Assembly (NCBI GenBank): GCA_015662775.1
Contig: DQTL01000140.1
Coordinates: forward strand, 1-42,454
Length of the DNA: 42,454 nt
Direction of reading: 5' to 3'
DNA from: Lutibacter sp.
Lineage (GTDB): Bacteria > Bacteroidota > Bacteroidia > Flavobacteriales > Flavobacteriaceae
Made by a program: the position numbers and the translations under genes. The notes under the pieces were generated by a model that worked only from the letters and a program-made list of their open reading frames with translations, made no database searches and was not told the DNA's origin. Numbering within the stretch: position 1 is the stretch's first letter; every line of letters starts with the position of its first letter. Below are positions 1 through 7,766 of this stretch, in pieces.

Positions 1-341
1 TATCAAATTAACTAGTTAGTCCTTCAAAAATATAACTTCGAATTGATTAAAAATTCGTTCAAACTGTAAACAAAGCTTAGGTCGAACTCAGGTTCTAAGG
101 ACAGGCTTTGTTTTATTATTATTTTTGAAGGCATTATTTATCTATTTCTAGTTTTTTAGACTTGTTGGCTTTGGGTTCTATAATTTGTAAGCGATTTACA
201 AATTGATTTTGTTCTTTAATCTATATAATTCATCATCATTTTGTTATGAGTGTAGCATAAAGATATGTATTTTTATAGATATGAGAAATGAGTTTTGTAC
301 TTGTCCCGTCTTAATCGTAGTTTACAAAAATTTAAGCATAA
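1..341. other. Gene-free edge region
   Basis: I see no credible gene in this AT-rich stretch. The only long open frame (about 203-409) runs into the tRNA-Asp gene and has a composition unlike the real proteins here. The stretch holds one imperfect hairpin (68-113). It probably represents the trailer of a gene lying outside the window. Confidence 0.5.
68..117 (+). terminator. Possible terminator of an upstream gene outside the window
   Basis: AAACAAAGC (68-76) pairs with GCTTTGTTT (105-113) and is followed by a T-rich tract. Inside it, CTTAG and CTAAG can extend the pairing. The loop is long for a classical terminator, so the call is tentative. Confidence 0.35.
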
Positions 342-369
342 AAAAAGAGAAACTTTCGTTTCTCTTTTT
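342..369 (-). terminator. Terminator of tRNA-Asp
   Basis: A perfect 12-bp stem, AAAAAGAGAAAC (342-353) with GTTTCTCTTTTT (358-369) around a 4-nt loop, lies directly 3' of the minus-strand tRNA-Asp. Its A and T flanks let it work as an intrinsic terminator on either strand. Confidence 0.8.
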
Positions 370-370
370 G

Positions 371-444
371 CGGTCTGGACGAGACTCGAACTCGCGACCC
401 CCTGCGTGACAGGCAGGTATTCTAACCAACTGAACTACCAGACC
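371..444 (-). tRNA. tRNA-Asp (anticodon GTC)
   Basis: Read on the minus strand, this forms a full cloverleaf. The acceptor stem pairs GGTCTGG with CCAGACC and the discriminator is G. The D arm carries AGTTCAGTTGGTTAGA. The anticodon arm has a CCTGC/GCAGG stem around loop CTGTCAC with anticodon GTC, and the T arm has GTTCGAGTC. The 3' CCA is not encoded and must be added after transcription. A promoter lies 19 nt upstream and a terminator directly downstream, so this is a single-gene transcript. Confidence 0.97.
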
Positions 445-462
445 GTGCTTTATAAGCGAGTG

Positions 463-490
463 CAAATATAAAATGTTTTTTATAATTCAA
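463..490 (-). promoter_or_regulatory. Promoter of tRNA-Asp (Bacteroidetes type)
   Basis: On the minus strand, TTG (490-488) is followed after 17 nt by TATATTTG (470-463), a perfect match to the Bacteroidetes -7 consensus TAnnTTTG. The tRNA 5' end lies 18 nt downstream. Confidence 0.7.
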
Positions 491-758
491 CCATACATTT
501 TTAAATTTTTTAATAGAAATAGTTCTATTGCATAAATGATTGCACTTATATAGCTAATAAACAGAGGTGTAAGATAAATAATAGATTCTGTTAATCAGTG
601 TTTTTTATCCAACAAAAGAGCTTTTGTAGTGCTTAAAAGTCCGATTTATTCCCTTTTTTGCGGATTTAAACTTTTTAACCCATTCTTAACATAGCGTTTT
701 AACACATTTTTGCAATTTGCGAGTCCTTAAAAAAAAAACATAAACTAAAAACTTTCAA
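491..758. other. Gene-free leader upstream of moxR
   Basis: No credible coding frame is present. The stretch is AT-rich and should hold the promoter of the Bat operon. The best -7 match I can find is CATTTTTG (705-712), one mismatch from TAnnTTTG, with no convincing -33 TTG. An A-rich leader precedes the moxR start codon. Confidence 0.4.
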
Positions 759-1763
759 ATGGAAAACACATCTGAAAACATTGATATTAAAGCTTTGAAT
801 GATAAAATAGCTTCTGAAAGTGCTTTTATTGATTTGTTACTTTTAGAAATGAATAAAGTAATAGTCGGGCAAAAGAACATGATCGAAAGATTATTAATTG
901 GTCTACTAGGAAATGGACACATACTTTTAGAAGGTGTACCAGGTTTGGCAAAAACGCTAGCGATTAATACGCTCGCACAAGCTGTAGACGGAGATTTTAG
1001 CAGAGTACAATTCACACCCGATTTATTACCTGCTGATGTTATTGGTACACAAATCTATAACATACAAGATCATAAATTTACCATTAAAAAAGGACCAATT
1101 TTCGCCAATTTTGTCTTAGCAGATGAGATTAACCGTGCTCCTGCTAAAGTGCAATCTGCTCTTTTAGAAGCCATGCAAGAACGACAAATTACAATTGGTG
1201 ATACTACTTTTAAGTTAGATGAACCTTTTTTGGTAATGGCAACTCAAAACCCAATCGAGCAAGAAGGTACTTACCCATTACCAGAAGCACAAATTGACAG
1301 GTTTATGCTTAAAGTGGTTATTGATTATCCTAATGTTAATGACGAACAACTAATCATGCGTCAAAACTTAAAAGGGAGTTTTGCTAAAGTTAATCCTGTG
1401 GTGAGTCTAGATCAAATAAAACGAGCTAGAGAAGCTGTTCGCGAGGTTTATATGGATGAAAAAATTGAAAAATACATTTTAGATATCATATTTGCAACCC
1501 GTTATCCTGAAAAATTTAATTTATCAGAAATAAAAGATCTAATTAGTTTTGGTGCGTCTCCAAGGGGAAGTATCAACCTAGCCAATGCTGCTAAATGTTA
1601 TGCTTTTATCAAAAGACGTGGTTATGTAGTGCCAGAAGATGTACGTGCTGTAGTGATGGATGTTTTGCGTCACCGTATTGGAATTACTTACGAAGCTGAA
1701 GCCGAAAACATGACCTCAGAAGATATCATCAACAAGATTATTAATGAAGTGGAAGTCCCTTAG
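759..1763 (+). CDS. moxR: MoxR-family AAA+ ATPase
   Basis: This 334-residue protein is a MoxR-class AAA+ ATPase, a cytoplasmic chaperone-like enzyme thought to act on VWA-domain partners. Residues 59-66 (GVPGLAKT) are the family's Walker A variant, and 118-123 (FVLADE) the Walker B. QFTPDLLPADVIG (84-96) and a PLPEAQIDRF segment near residue 175 are MoxR signatures. The length is normal for the family. It opens the Bat-type operon, followed by DUF58, a BatD-like protein, BatA, BatB and BatC. The ATG sits behind an A-rich leader with no Shine-Dalgarno site, normal for this phylum. The family and operon assignment are secure. The physiological role (envelope stress or aerotolerance) is inferred from Bacteroides work. 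Confidence 0.95.
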   Translation: MENTSENIDIKALNDKIASESAFIDLLLLEMNKVIVGQKNMIERLLIGLLGNGHILLEGVPGLAKTLAINTLAQAVDGDFSRVQFTPDLLPADVIGTQIYNIQDHKFTIKKGPIFANFVLADEINRAPAKVQSALLEAMQERQITIGDTTFKLDEPFLVMATQNPIEQEGTYPLPEAQIDRFMLKVVIDYPNVNDEQLIMRQNLKGSFAKVNPVVSLDQIKRAREAVREVYMDEKIEKYILDIIFATRYPEKFNLSEIKDLISFGASPRGSINLANAAKCYAFIKRRGYVVPEDVRAVVMDVLRHRIGITYEAEAENMTSEDIINKIINEVEVP

Positions 1764-1782
1764 GACTGTTTATTTGGTTATT

Positions 1783-1915
1783 TGTGGATTTGCTTATTCG
1801 AAAGAAAGTACATAATCCAACAACTTACCAAACCAACGACAAATTGTTATTTTGTGTATAAACTTTAAAATAATTGACAAGTTAGTTTTCAACTTAACAA
1901 ATAAACAAATCCACA
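1783..1915. repeat. Inverted repeat filling the moxR-DUF58 spacer
   Basis: TGTGGATTTG (1783-1792) and CAAATCCACA (1906-1915) are perfect inverted repeats. With inner bases the arms pair at 16 of 18 positions (1783-1800 with 1898-1915), enclosing about 97 nt without an open frame. The GATTTG-TTA core recurs in the batA-batB spacer, so this may be an emptied insertion element rather than a terminator inside the operon. Confidence 0.5.
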
Positions 1916-1927
1916 TACAAACAATAA

Positions 1928-2791
1928 ATGAATACATCCGAAATACTTAAAAAAGTTCGAAAGATAGAGATCAAAACCCGTAGGTTATCTGATCATATCT
2001 TTAGTGGTGAATATCACAGTCACTTCAAGGGACGTGGTATGACTTTTTCGGAAGTGCGACAATACCAATATGGTGATGATATACGTAGTATTGATTGGAA
2101 TGTAACTGCTAGGTATAACGAGCCTTATGTTAAAGTGTTTGAAGAAGAACGTGAACTAACGATGTTGTTAATGGTTGATGTAAGTGGTTCGGAATCATTT
2201 GGTACCCAAAACCAATTTAAGAAAGACACTTTAACGGAAATTGCAGCAACCTTGGCATTTTCTGCCATTCATAATAATGATAAAGTAGGTTTGATTTTAT
2301 TTACAGATGAAATAGAATTATACATTCCTCCTAAAAAAGGAAAAAGTCATGTATTGCGAATCATTCGAGAATTAATAGAATTCAAACCTAAAAGCAAACA
2401 AACGAATATCAAGTTAGCTCTAGAGTTTTTATCTGGAGTAATGAAAAAGAAAGCCATTATTTTTATGCTTTCCGATTTCATGGATGATGAGTATGAAAAA
2501 CCTTTAAAAATTGTAGGTAAAAAGCATGATTTTACTGGAATTAGAGTGTATGATAAACGAGAAGAGGAAATTCCTAACTTAGGAGTAATACCCGTGTTAG
2601 ATGCCGAAACTGGTCAAACAAATTGGGTAAATACAGCTTCCAAAAAAGTAAGACGTAATTACAAAGCCTATTTTCTTAAAACAGCAGATTATTATAAAAC
2701 AGTTTTTAAGAAAAGTGGTGCAGGTGTGATAAATACAAGAACAGATCAAGATTATGTAAAACAGTTGTTGGGATATTTTAAAGCAAAATGA
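1928..2791 (+). CDS. DUF58 domain protein of the Bat operon
   Basis: This 287-residue protein belongs to the DUF58 family, which regularly follows moxR. The family signature around residues 35-62 is clear, including GRGMTFSEVRQYQYGDD and SIDWNVTAR. A VWA-like fold follows, with a metal-site motif DVSGS at 84-88. There is no signal peptide or membrane segment, so it is probably a cytoplasmic or peripheral partner of MoxR. The stop codon overlaps the next start by 4 nt (ATGA at 2788-2791), indicating translational coupling. The spacer upstream is unusually long (164 nt) for this operon and contains an inverted repeat. The biochemical role of DUF58 proteins is not established. Confidence 0.9.
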   Translation: MNTSEILKKVRKIEIKTRRLSDHIFSGEYHSHFKGRGMTFSEVRQYQYGDDIRSIDWNVTARYNEPYVKVFEEERELTMLLMVDVSGSESFGTQNQFKKDTLTEIAATLAFSAIHNNDKVGLILFTDEIELYIPPKKGKSHVLRIIRELIEFKPKSKQTNIKLALEFLSGVMKKKAIIFMLSDFMDDEYEKPLKIVGKKHDFTGIRVYDKREEEIPNLGVIPVLDAETGQTNWVNTASKKVRRNYKAYFLKTADYYKTVFKKSGAGVINTRTDQDYVKQLLGYFKAK

Positions 2792-4386
2792 AAAAATTAT
2801 TAGTCTCCATAATCCTAATTAGTAGCTTATTTGTCAACGCTCAAGTTGAGTTGCAAGTTGATACCACTTATATTCGTATTGGTGAACAAATACAATATGT
2901 CCTTTCAACAGATGCAAAGGCTAAAGTACAATTTCCAAAATTACAAGTAGATAGCTTAGGAAAAATAGAGGTAGTATATTCTTTGCCTGCTGATACCTTA
3001 AGGAATAGACTTTATAAAAAGTATGTTTTAACGGGTTTTGATAGTGGTATGTATCACATTCCAAAGCAATTAGTACTAATTAACAATAAACAATTTTATA
3101 CAGATAGCCTGTTAATTAACGTAGGAACTATTGCAATTGACACAACTAAACAAAAACTTTTCCCGATAAAATCTATTTACAAAGCACCTTCTAAAACATG
3201 GAGAGATTACACGAACTACCTATGGTGGATTGTAGGTGTTTTACTTTTACTTGTCATGATTTGGTGGTTTGCATTTAAAAATAGAAAATCAAGAAAACAG
3301 AAATCTAAAAAATTATTATCACCTATTGAAGCAGCTTTAGATCAATTCCAAACTTTAGATAGCAAACAACTTCTAAAAGATGAAAAAATAAAACAATATT
3401 ATATAGAGTTAACTGAAATTGTACGTGATTATATCGGTAAAGATGTACACATACCCACAATGGAAGTTACTACAGATGAATTAATTACATTACTTGAGTT
3501 ACATAATAAGTCTAATAAAATAGGAATTGATAAAGAACGCATCAAACAACTACATCAATTTTTACAAGAAGCAGATTTAGTGAAATTTGCCAAGCTTAAA
3601 CCTGAGCAATCTAAAATACAAGAAGACAGAAAAACAGCAGAACTCATCATCAACGAAATACAAACTCAAGTTCATAAACCTGTTTTAGATGAGTTTGGTG
3701 TTCCAATTATCGTAGAAACTCAAGAAGAAATAACCCGTAAAGCTGATAAAAAACGTCGGACTATTGGTCTTTTGGTTGCAGCTGGAATTCTCTTGCTTGC
3801 TTTTGCAATTACAACTTGGTATTACGGAATTCAATATGTAAAAGACACAATAATTGGGCATCAGACCAAAGAACTTTTAGAAGGAGAATGGTATCACAGT
3901 AGTTATGGATTTCCTTCTGTAAGTTTGGAAACACCAAAAGTATTAAAAGCACAAAATATTGAATTACCGCCACAAGCACAACAAGCGATTACAGCTATGG
4001 CTGTTTTTGAATATGGTAGCATGATTGGTGGTTTTTATTTTTCAGTCAATACAACAGAATATGTTCCTGAAGCAGAACTCGATATTGATAAAGGTGTTGT
4101 TAGAGCAGCAGAAATGGCAAGTAATCAACCTGGTGTTTCTAATTTAGAATATGAGGTAGAAGATATAGAATTAGCTGGACAAGAGGCAAAACTCATCAAA
4201 GGAACTTTTGATTCTAAAGGAGTAAAAATGAATTATTCGCAGTATATGATAATGGGAGATCACAGCTTACAACAAATTATCATTGCAAAAAGAATAGATG
4301 ATACATACGCAAATGAAATACAAGAAAGAATCATAAAATCTATACAATTACAAACACTTCCAAAAGAGGAAGATTCAGAAGAATAA
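2788..4386 (+). CDS. BatD-like two-TM protein of the Bat operon
   Basis: This is a 532-residue membrane protein. A signal peptide ends near residue 19 (FVNAQ) and precedes a beta-rich periplasmic region (20-140) resembling the repeat unit of BatD (oxygen tolerance) proteins. A membrane segment follows at about 144-163, then a charged helical cytoplasmic region (165-322), a second membrane segment (325-347) and a C-terminal domain of about 170 residues. That last domain ends in a pattern (HSLQQIIIAKRIDD) reminiscent of PsbP/DcrB-like lipid-anchored proteins, which is only an impression. It overlaps DUF58 by 4 nt and precedes batA by 49 nt. It occupies the usual position of the BatD-like protein between DUF58 and the VWA proteins, and is not the large multi-repeat BatD itself. 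Confidence 0.75.
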   Translation: MKKLLVSIILISSLFVNAQVELQVDTTYIRIGEQIQYVLSTDAKAKVQFPKLQVDSLGKIEVVYSLPADTLRNRLYKKYVLTGFDSGMYHIPKQLVLINNKQFYTDSLLINVGTIAIDTTKQKLFPIKSIYKAPSKTWRDYTNYLWWIVGVLLLLVMIWWFAFKNRKSRKQKSKKLLSPIEAALDQFQTLDSKQLLKDEKIKQYYIELTEIVRDYIGKDVHIPTMEVTTDELITLLELHNKSNKIGIDKERIKQLHQFLQEADLVKFAKLKPEQSKIQEDRKTAELIINEIQTQVHKPVLDEFGVPIIVETQEEITRKADKKRRTIGLLVAAGILLLAFAITTWYYGIQYVKDTIIGHQTKELLEGEWYHSSYGFPSVSLETPKVLKAQNIELPPQAQQAITAMAVFEYGSMIGGFYFSVNTTEYVPEAELDIDKGVVRAAEMASNQPGVSNLEYEVEDIELAGQEAKLIKGTFDSKGVKMNYSQYMIMGDHSLQQIIIAKRIDDTYANEIQERIIKSIQLQTLPKEEDSEE

Positions 4387-4435
4387 TTTCAATAAAACAG
4401 CTAAATAGTTCATTCAACAAATAAACAATTTATTA

Positions 4436-5440
4436 ATGCCAAATAACTTCGAATTTTTACATCCACATTTTCTATGGCTTTTTGCCTTAGTACCTTTACT
4501 TGTGTTTTGGTATTTTTGGGTGGGTAGTAGTAGTAGTAAGGCTAGTTTGAAAATGGGGAGTTCAAAAGCATTACGTATGACTAGTAGCTTACGAGCTAAG
4601 TTACATATTATCTTGCCTATATTACGACTTTTAGCTATCTCAACCTTAATCATTGCTTTAGCTAGACCTCGCACACATTCTGTCAGTAAAAAAACCAAGA
4701 CTAATAAAGGAATTGATATTGTCATGGCGATAGATGTATCGGCAAGTATGTTGGCCAAAGATTTACGTCCGAATCGTTTAGAAGCGCTGAAAAAGGTAGC
4801 GACTAGGTTTGTCAATCAACGACCCAATGATCGTATAGGTATTGTAGCTTATGCCGGTGAAAGTTTTACAAAAACACCTGTTACTAGTGATAAGGATATT
4901 GTTGCAAAAAGTATCAATGATCTTAAATGGGGTGATTTAGAAGGAGGAACAGCTATTGGTATGGGCTTGGGTTCAGCAATCAACCGTATAAAAGATAGTA
5001 AAGCTAAGAGTAAAATCATCATACTATTAACTGACGGAGTGAACAATACGGGTTTTGTAGACCCATTTACAGCTGCAGAGATTGCCAAAGATTTAGAAAT
5101 TAAAGTCTATACAATAGGTATTGGTACGAATGGAACAGCACAAATGCCGTATGCAAAAAATAGAGATGGTAGTTTGTCTTTTAGAAGTATGCAAGTAGAA
5201 ATAGATGAAGTGCTATTAAAAAAGATAGCCAAAGAAACAAATGGAAAATACTTTAGGGCAACAAGCAACACTAAATTAAAGTCCATTTATGAAGAAATTA
5301 ATAAAATGGAAAAAACCGAAGTAGAAGAGTTTAAGTATTACAACTATAACGAAATGTACCGTTTTTGGGTATATCTCGCTGGTTTGTTTCTGCTTTTAGA
5401 AATATTGTTGCGGTTTACGGTGTTTAAAGGGTTTGTGTAA
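4436..5440 (+). CDS. batA: BatA, VWA-domain membrane protein
   Basis: This 334-residue protein has two N-terminal membrane segments (about 11-28 and 57-76), a von Willebrand factor A domain and a C-terminal membrane segment (about 311-331). The metal-ion-dependent adhesion site is intact: DVSAS at 100-104, a GGTAIGMG loop and a later LTDGVNNTG loop. This topology is typical of Bacteroides BatA, with the VWA domain facing the periplasm. It lies 49 nt behind the BatD-like gene. The following spacer (269 nt) is abnormally long for the operon and contains a gene remnant. BatA and BatB are thought to form a membrane complex acting with MoxR. Confidence 0.9.
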   Translation: MPNNFEFLHPHFLWLFALVPLLVFWYFWVGSSSSKASLKMGSSKALRMTSSLRAKLHIILPILRLLAISTLIIALARPRTHSVSKKTKTNKGIDIVMAIDVSASMLAKDLRPNRLEALKKVATRFVNQRPNDRIGIVAYAGESFTKTPVTSDKDIVAKSINDLKWGDLEGGTAIGMGLGSAINRIKDSKAKSKIIILLTDGVNNTGFVDPFTAAEIAKDLEIKVYTIGIGTNGTAQMPYAKNRDGSLSFRSMQVEIDEVLLKKIAKETNGKYFRATSNTKLKSIYEEINKMEKTEVEEFKYYNYNEMYRFWVYLAGLFLLLEILLRFTVFKGFV

Positions 5441-5495
5441 TTTTTGTTTTTTTGGCGATTTGTTTACTCGTTTAGTTGTAGTTTAAAAGTTAAAG

Positions 5496-5645
5496 ATGTT
5501 TTTATATTCATTTGAAAAATTAGAAGTTTGGAAAGAAAGTATTAAGTTAGTGAAGAGCATCTATAAAATAACTAAGCTTTTAAGATCCGCTGAAGCTAAA
5601 CAAACAACAAAACAAATCAACCATATTACGTACAATATAAGCTAA
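5496..5645 (+). pseudogene. Remnant of a four-helix-bundle (23S rRNA IVS-type) protein gene
   Basis: A 49-codon frame lies in the batA-batB spacer. Its first 29 residues read like the N-terminus of the four-helix-bundle family encoded by 23S rRNA intervening sequences: YSFEKLEVWKE followed by SIKLVKSIYKITKLL. Family members are usually about 115-125 residues. The rest here (from about residue 30) is unrelated, being translated from an intergenic repeat, so the gene has lost about three quarters of its length. GATTTGTTT (5457-5465) upstream and AAACAAATC (5610-5618) downstream form a stem around it, as in IVS elements. I regard it as a decayed mobile-type element inside an operon. The identification rests on a short match. 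Confidence 0.65.
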
Positions 5646-5689
5646 ACAACAAACAACAAAACAAATTCACCATATTACGCACATCATAC
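5595..5689 (+). repeat. Two imperfect tandem repeats before batB
   Basis: Units at 5595-5640 and 5641-5689 share GCTAAACAA, CAACAAAACAAAT and CATATTACG in the same order. A third start of the unit (GCTAAA) follows at 5690. They lie directly upstream of batB and make up the 3' arm of the stem around the four-helix-bundle remnant. Confidence 0.7.
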
Positions 5690-5709
5690 GCTAAAAAAAA
5701 AACAATTAA

Positions 5710-6747
5710 ATGTATCGACTAGAACAACCCATTTACTTCTATCTACTAGCCTTACTTCCAATTATATGGCTTGGATATTTGTCAATGCTTTGGTGGCAAA
5801 AAAGAACCCAAAAGAAGTTTGCTGAGACCAAACTTTTAAACAAATTAGTTCCAGAAAGATCTGTTTTTAAATCTATGCTTAAAATGATTGTTTTAAGTTT
5901 AGGGTTCACTTTGTTAATTATTGGTTTGGTCAATCCTAAAATGGGAACCGCACTGAAAACCGTTAAGAGAAGTGGTGTAGATATCGTTTTTGCAATAGAT
6001 GTATCAAAGAGTATGTTGGCAGAAGATGTGTCGCCAAGTAGATTAGAAAAAGCAAAACATATTGTCAGTAAAATCATTGATAAATTGGGAAGTGATCGTG
6101 TAGGAATTATTATTTATGCAGGAAATGCCTATCCGCTTTTACCGATAACAACCGATCATTCGGCAGCTAAAATGTTTTTGGCAAATGCACATCCTAGCAT
6201 GGTTTCTAGCCAAGGAACAGCCATTGGAGAAGCCATTAAATTAGCACAAACCTATTACGATAATGACGAGCAAACCAATCGATTTTTATTCATTATTTCT
6301 GATGGAGAAGACCACAGCAACAATGCAAGTGATTTAACCAAAGAAACTAAAAAAGAAGCGATAAAAACATATACAATTGGTTTGGGAACTAGAAAAGGAG
6401 GTCCTATTCCTATTGATGTAAATGGAGCAATTCGATATAAAAAAGACCATGAAGGAAACATGGTTATCACACAATTAAATGATGCTGTTTTAAAAGCAAT
6501 TGCCAAAGCAGGAAATGGCGAGTATGTCGATGGTAATAAATCTAAAGAAGCCATTGCTTTTGCCGAAGAGTTAATTGTCAATGCCGATAAAAAAGAATTC
6601 GAAACCAAAGAGTTTTCCGACTATAAAGACCAATTTCAATGGTTTATTGGTTTGGGATTGCTTTTGATAATTTTAGATATTTTCTTATTAGAAAAGAAAA
6701 CAAAATGGATTCAAAAGTTAAACCTTTTTAATGAAAAGAGTAAATAG
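5710..6747 (+). CDS. batB: BatB, VWA-domain membrane protein
   Basis: This 345-residue paralogue of BatA has two N-terminal membrane segments (about 9-28 and 58-75), a VWA domain and a C-terminal membrane segment (about 310-330). The metal site reads DVSKS at 97-101, with a GTAIGEAI loop and a later ISDGEDHSNN loop. It follows batA after the enlarged spacer and precedes batC by 141 nt. Two successive VWA proteins after MoxR and DUF58 are diagnostic of the Bat operon. I see no damage to the reading frame. The ATG follows an A-rich run created by the tandem repeat, so the repeat probably forms part of its translation initiation region. Confidence 0.9.
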   Translation: MYRLEQPIYFYLLALLPIIWLGYLSMLWWQKRTQKKFAETKLLNKLVPERSVFKSMLKMIVLSLGFTLLIIGLVNPKMGTALKTVKRSGVDIVFAIDVSKSMLAEDVSPSRLEKAKHIVSKIIDKLGSDRVGIIIYAGNAYPLLPITTDHSAAKMFLANAHPSMVSSQGTAIGEAIKLAQTYYDNDEQTNRFLFIISDGEDHSNNASDLTKETKKEAIKTYTIGLGTRKGGPIPIDVNGAIRYKKDHEGNMVITQLNDAVLKAIAKAGNGEYVDGNKSKEAIAFAEELIVNADKKEFETKEFSDYKDQFQWFIGLGLLLIILDIFLLEKKTKWIQKLNLFNEKSK

Positions 6748-6888
6748 GTAGATTTGATAATTGGTTGTTTAGAGGTAGATGAATCAAGATTAGTTGTAAA
6801 TTAGGATACAAAATGGAAATAGAAAAATTTGTTATTATTGCTGTAATCTCAATTAAAAGCTCAGCTAAACACATAAACGAAAAAACAA

Positions 6889-7743
6889 ATGTTAAATAGA
6901 ATATCTTTTTTTCTGCTTTTTCTTACAGTTAGTATTATTTCAAATGCACAAGACCTAGAAAAAGAAAAACGTCTTGCCAATCAAGAAATGCGAGATGGCA
7001 ATGCTTTATACCAAAAGAATAGTTATGCGGATGCTGAAGTTGCCTATAAAAAATCTGTAGCAACCTACCCAGGAAATCCTAAAGCAATCTATAATCTTGC
7101 AAATAGTATGGCACAACAAGAACGCTATAAAGAAGCACTCAAACAATATGATTATCTTGCAAAAAGCAGTAAGAGTAATAAAATGAGAGCCCAATCTTAT
7201 CATAATATGGGCAATGCTTTTATGGGTTTAAAAAAATTACAAAAAGCCATAGATTCTTATAAAAACGCATTACGGGTTAACCCCAAAGATGAAGAAACAC
7301 GTTATAATTTAGCTTATGCACAAGATCTACTAAAACAACAGCAACAACAAAATAAGGACGATAAGAATAAAGATAATAAGGACAAAAATAAAAAAGATAA
7401 GGACAAAAAAGACGACAAAAACAAGGATAATAAGGATAAAGATAAAAAAGGAAAAGACAAGAAAGACGACAAGAAGGAAGACGAAGACAAGAAGAAAAAA
7501 GACGATAAAAAAGATGGAGACAAAGACAAGAAAGAAGGTGACAAAAAAGACAAACCCAAAGACCAAAACAAGGATAAAGAAGGAGACGACAAACAAAAAC
7601 CCAAACCAAGACCAGGAAAATTAACACCTCAACAAGCCGAACAGTTACTAAAAGCCCTACAAAATGAAGAAAAGAAAACTCAAGATAAGGTGAATGCAAA
7701 GCGTGTAAAAGGGAAGCCTATAAAAACAGAAAAGGATTGGTAG
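6889..7743 (+). CDS. batC: BatC, TPR protein with a lysine/aspartate-rich tail
   Basis: This 284-residue protein has a signal peptide (cleavage near residue 20, SNAQ), tetratricopeptide repeats at about 30-145, a very low-complexity K/D/N-rich region (about 152-245) built from KDKKDDKNKDN-type units, and a C-terminal helix (LTPQQAEQLLKALQNEE). TPR protein BatC follows BatB in Bacteroides, and the terminal LTPQQAEQLL motif is common in VWA-linked TPR proteins. It is the last gene of the operon here. The next gene lies on the opposite strand after 23 nt, so no full-length BatD or BatE follows. The TPRs may scaffold the BatA/BatB complex in the periplasm. Confidence 0.88.
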   Translation: MLNRISFFLLFLTVSIISNAQDLEKEKRLANQEMRDGNALYQKNSYADAEVAYKKSVATYPGNPKAIYNLANSMAQQERYKEALKQYDYLAKSSKSNKMRAQSYHNMGNAFMGLKKLQKAIDSYKNALRVNPKDEETRYNLAYAQDLLKQQQQQNKDDKNKDNKDKNKKDKDKKDDKNKDNKDKDKKGKDKKDDKKEDEDKKKKDDKKDGDKDKKEGDKKDKPKDQNKDKEGDDKQKPKPRPGKLTPQQAEQLLKALQNEEKKTQDKVNAKRVKGKPIKTEKDW

Positions 7744-7766
7744 TAAAATTAGCTATCAAATAATAA

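Noticed and set aside
203-409. Open frame of 68 codons before moxR
   Set aside because: It runs through the terminator and the 3' half of tRNA-Asp on the other strand and has no family features.
446-758. Small gene or riboswitch before moxR
   Set aside because: No frame, no conserved aptamer pattern and no terminator-antiterminator pair was recognised; described only as a leader.
6813-6899. Small frame of 28 codons before batC
   Set aside because: It overlaps the batC start, has no recognisable features and likely arises by chance.
7340-7640. CRISPR array or structured repeat in batC
   Set aside because: The repetitive DNA is in frame and codes for a low-complexity K/D-rich tail; no uniform spacers or repeats.
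7277-7699. Long antisense frames opposite batC
   Set aside because: They are caused by the purine-rich K/D codon tract and give Leu/Phe/Cys-rich nonsense proteins.
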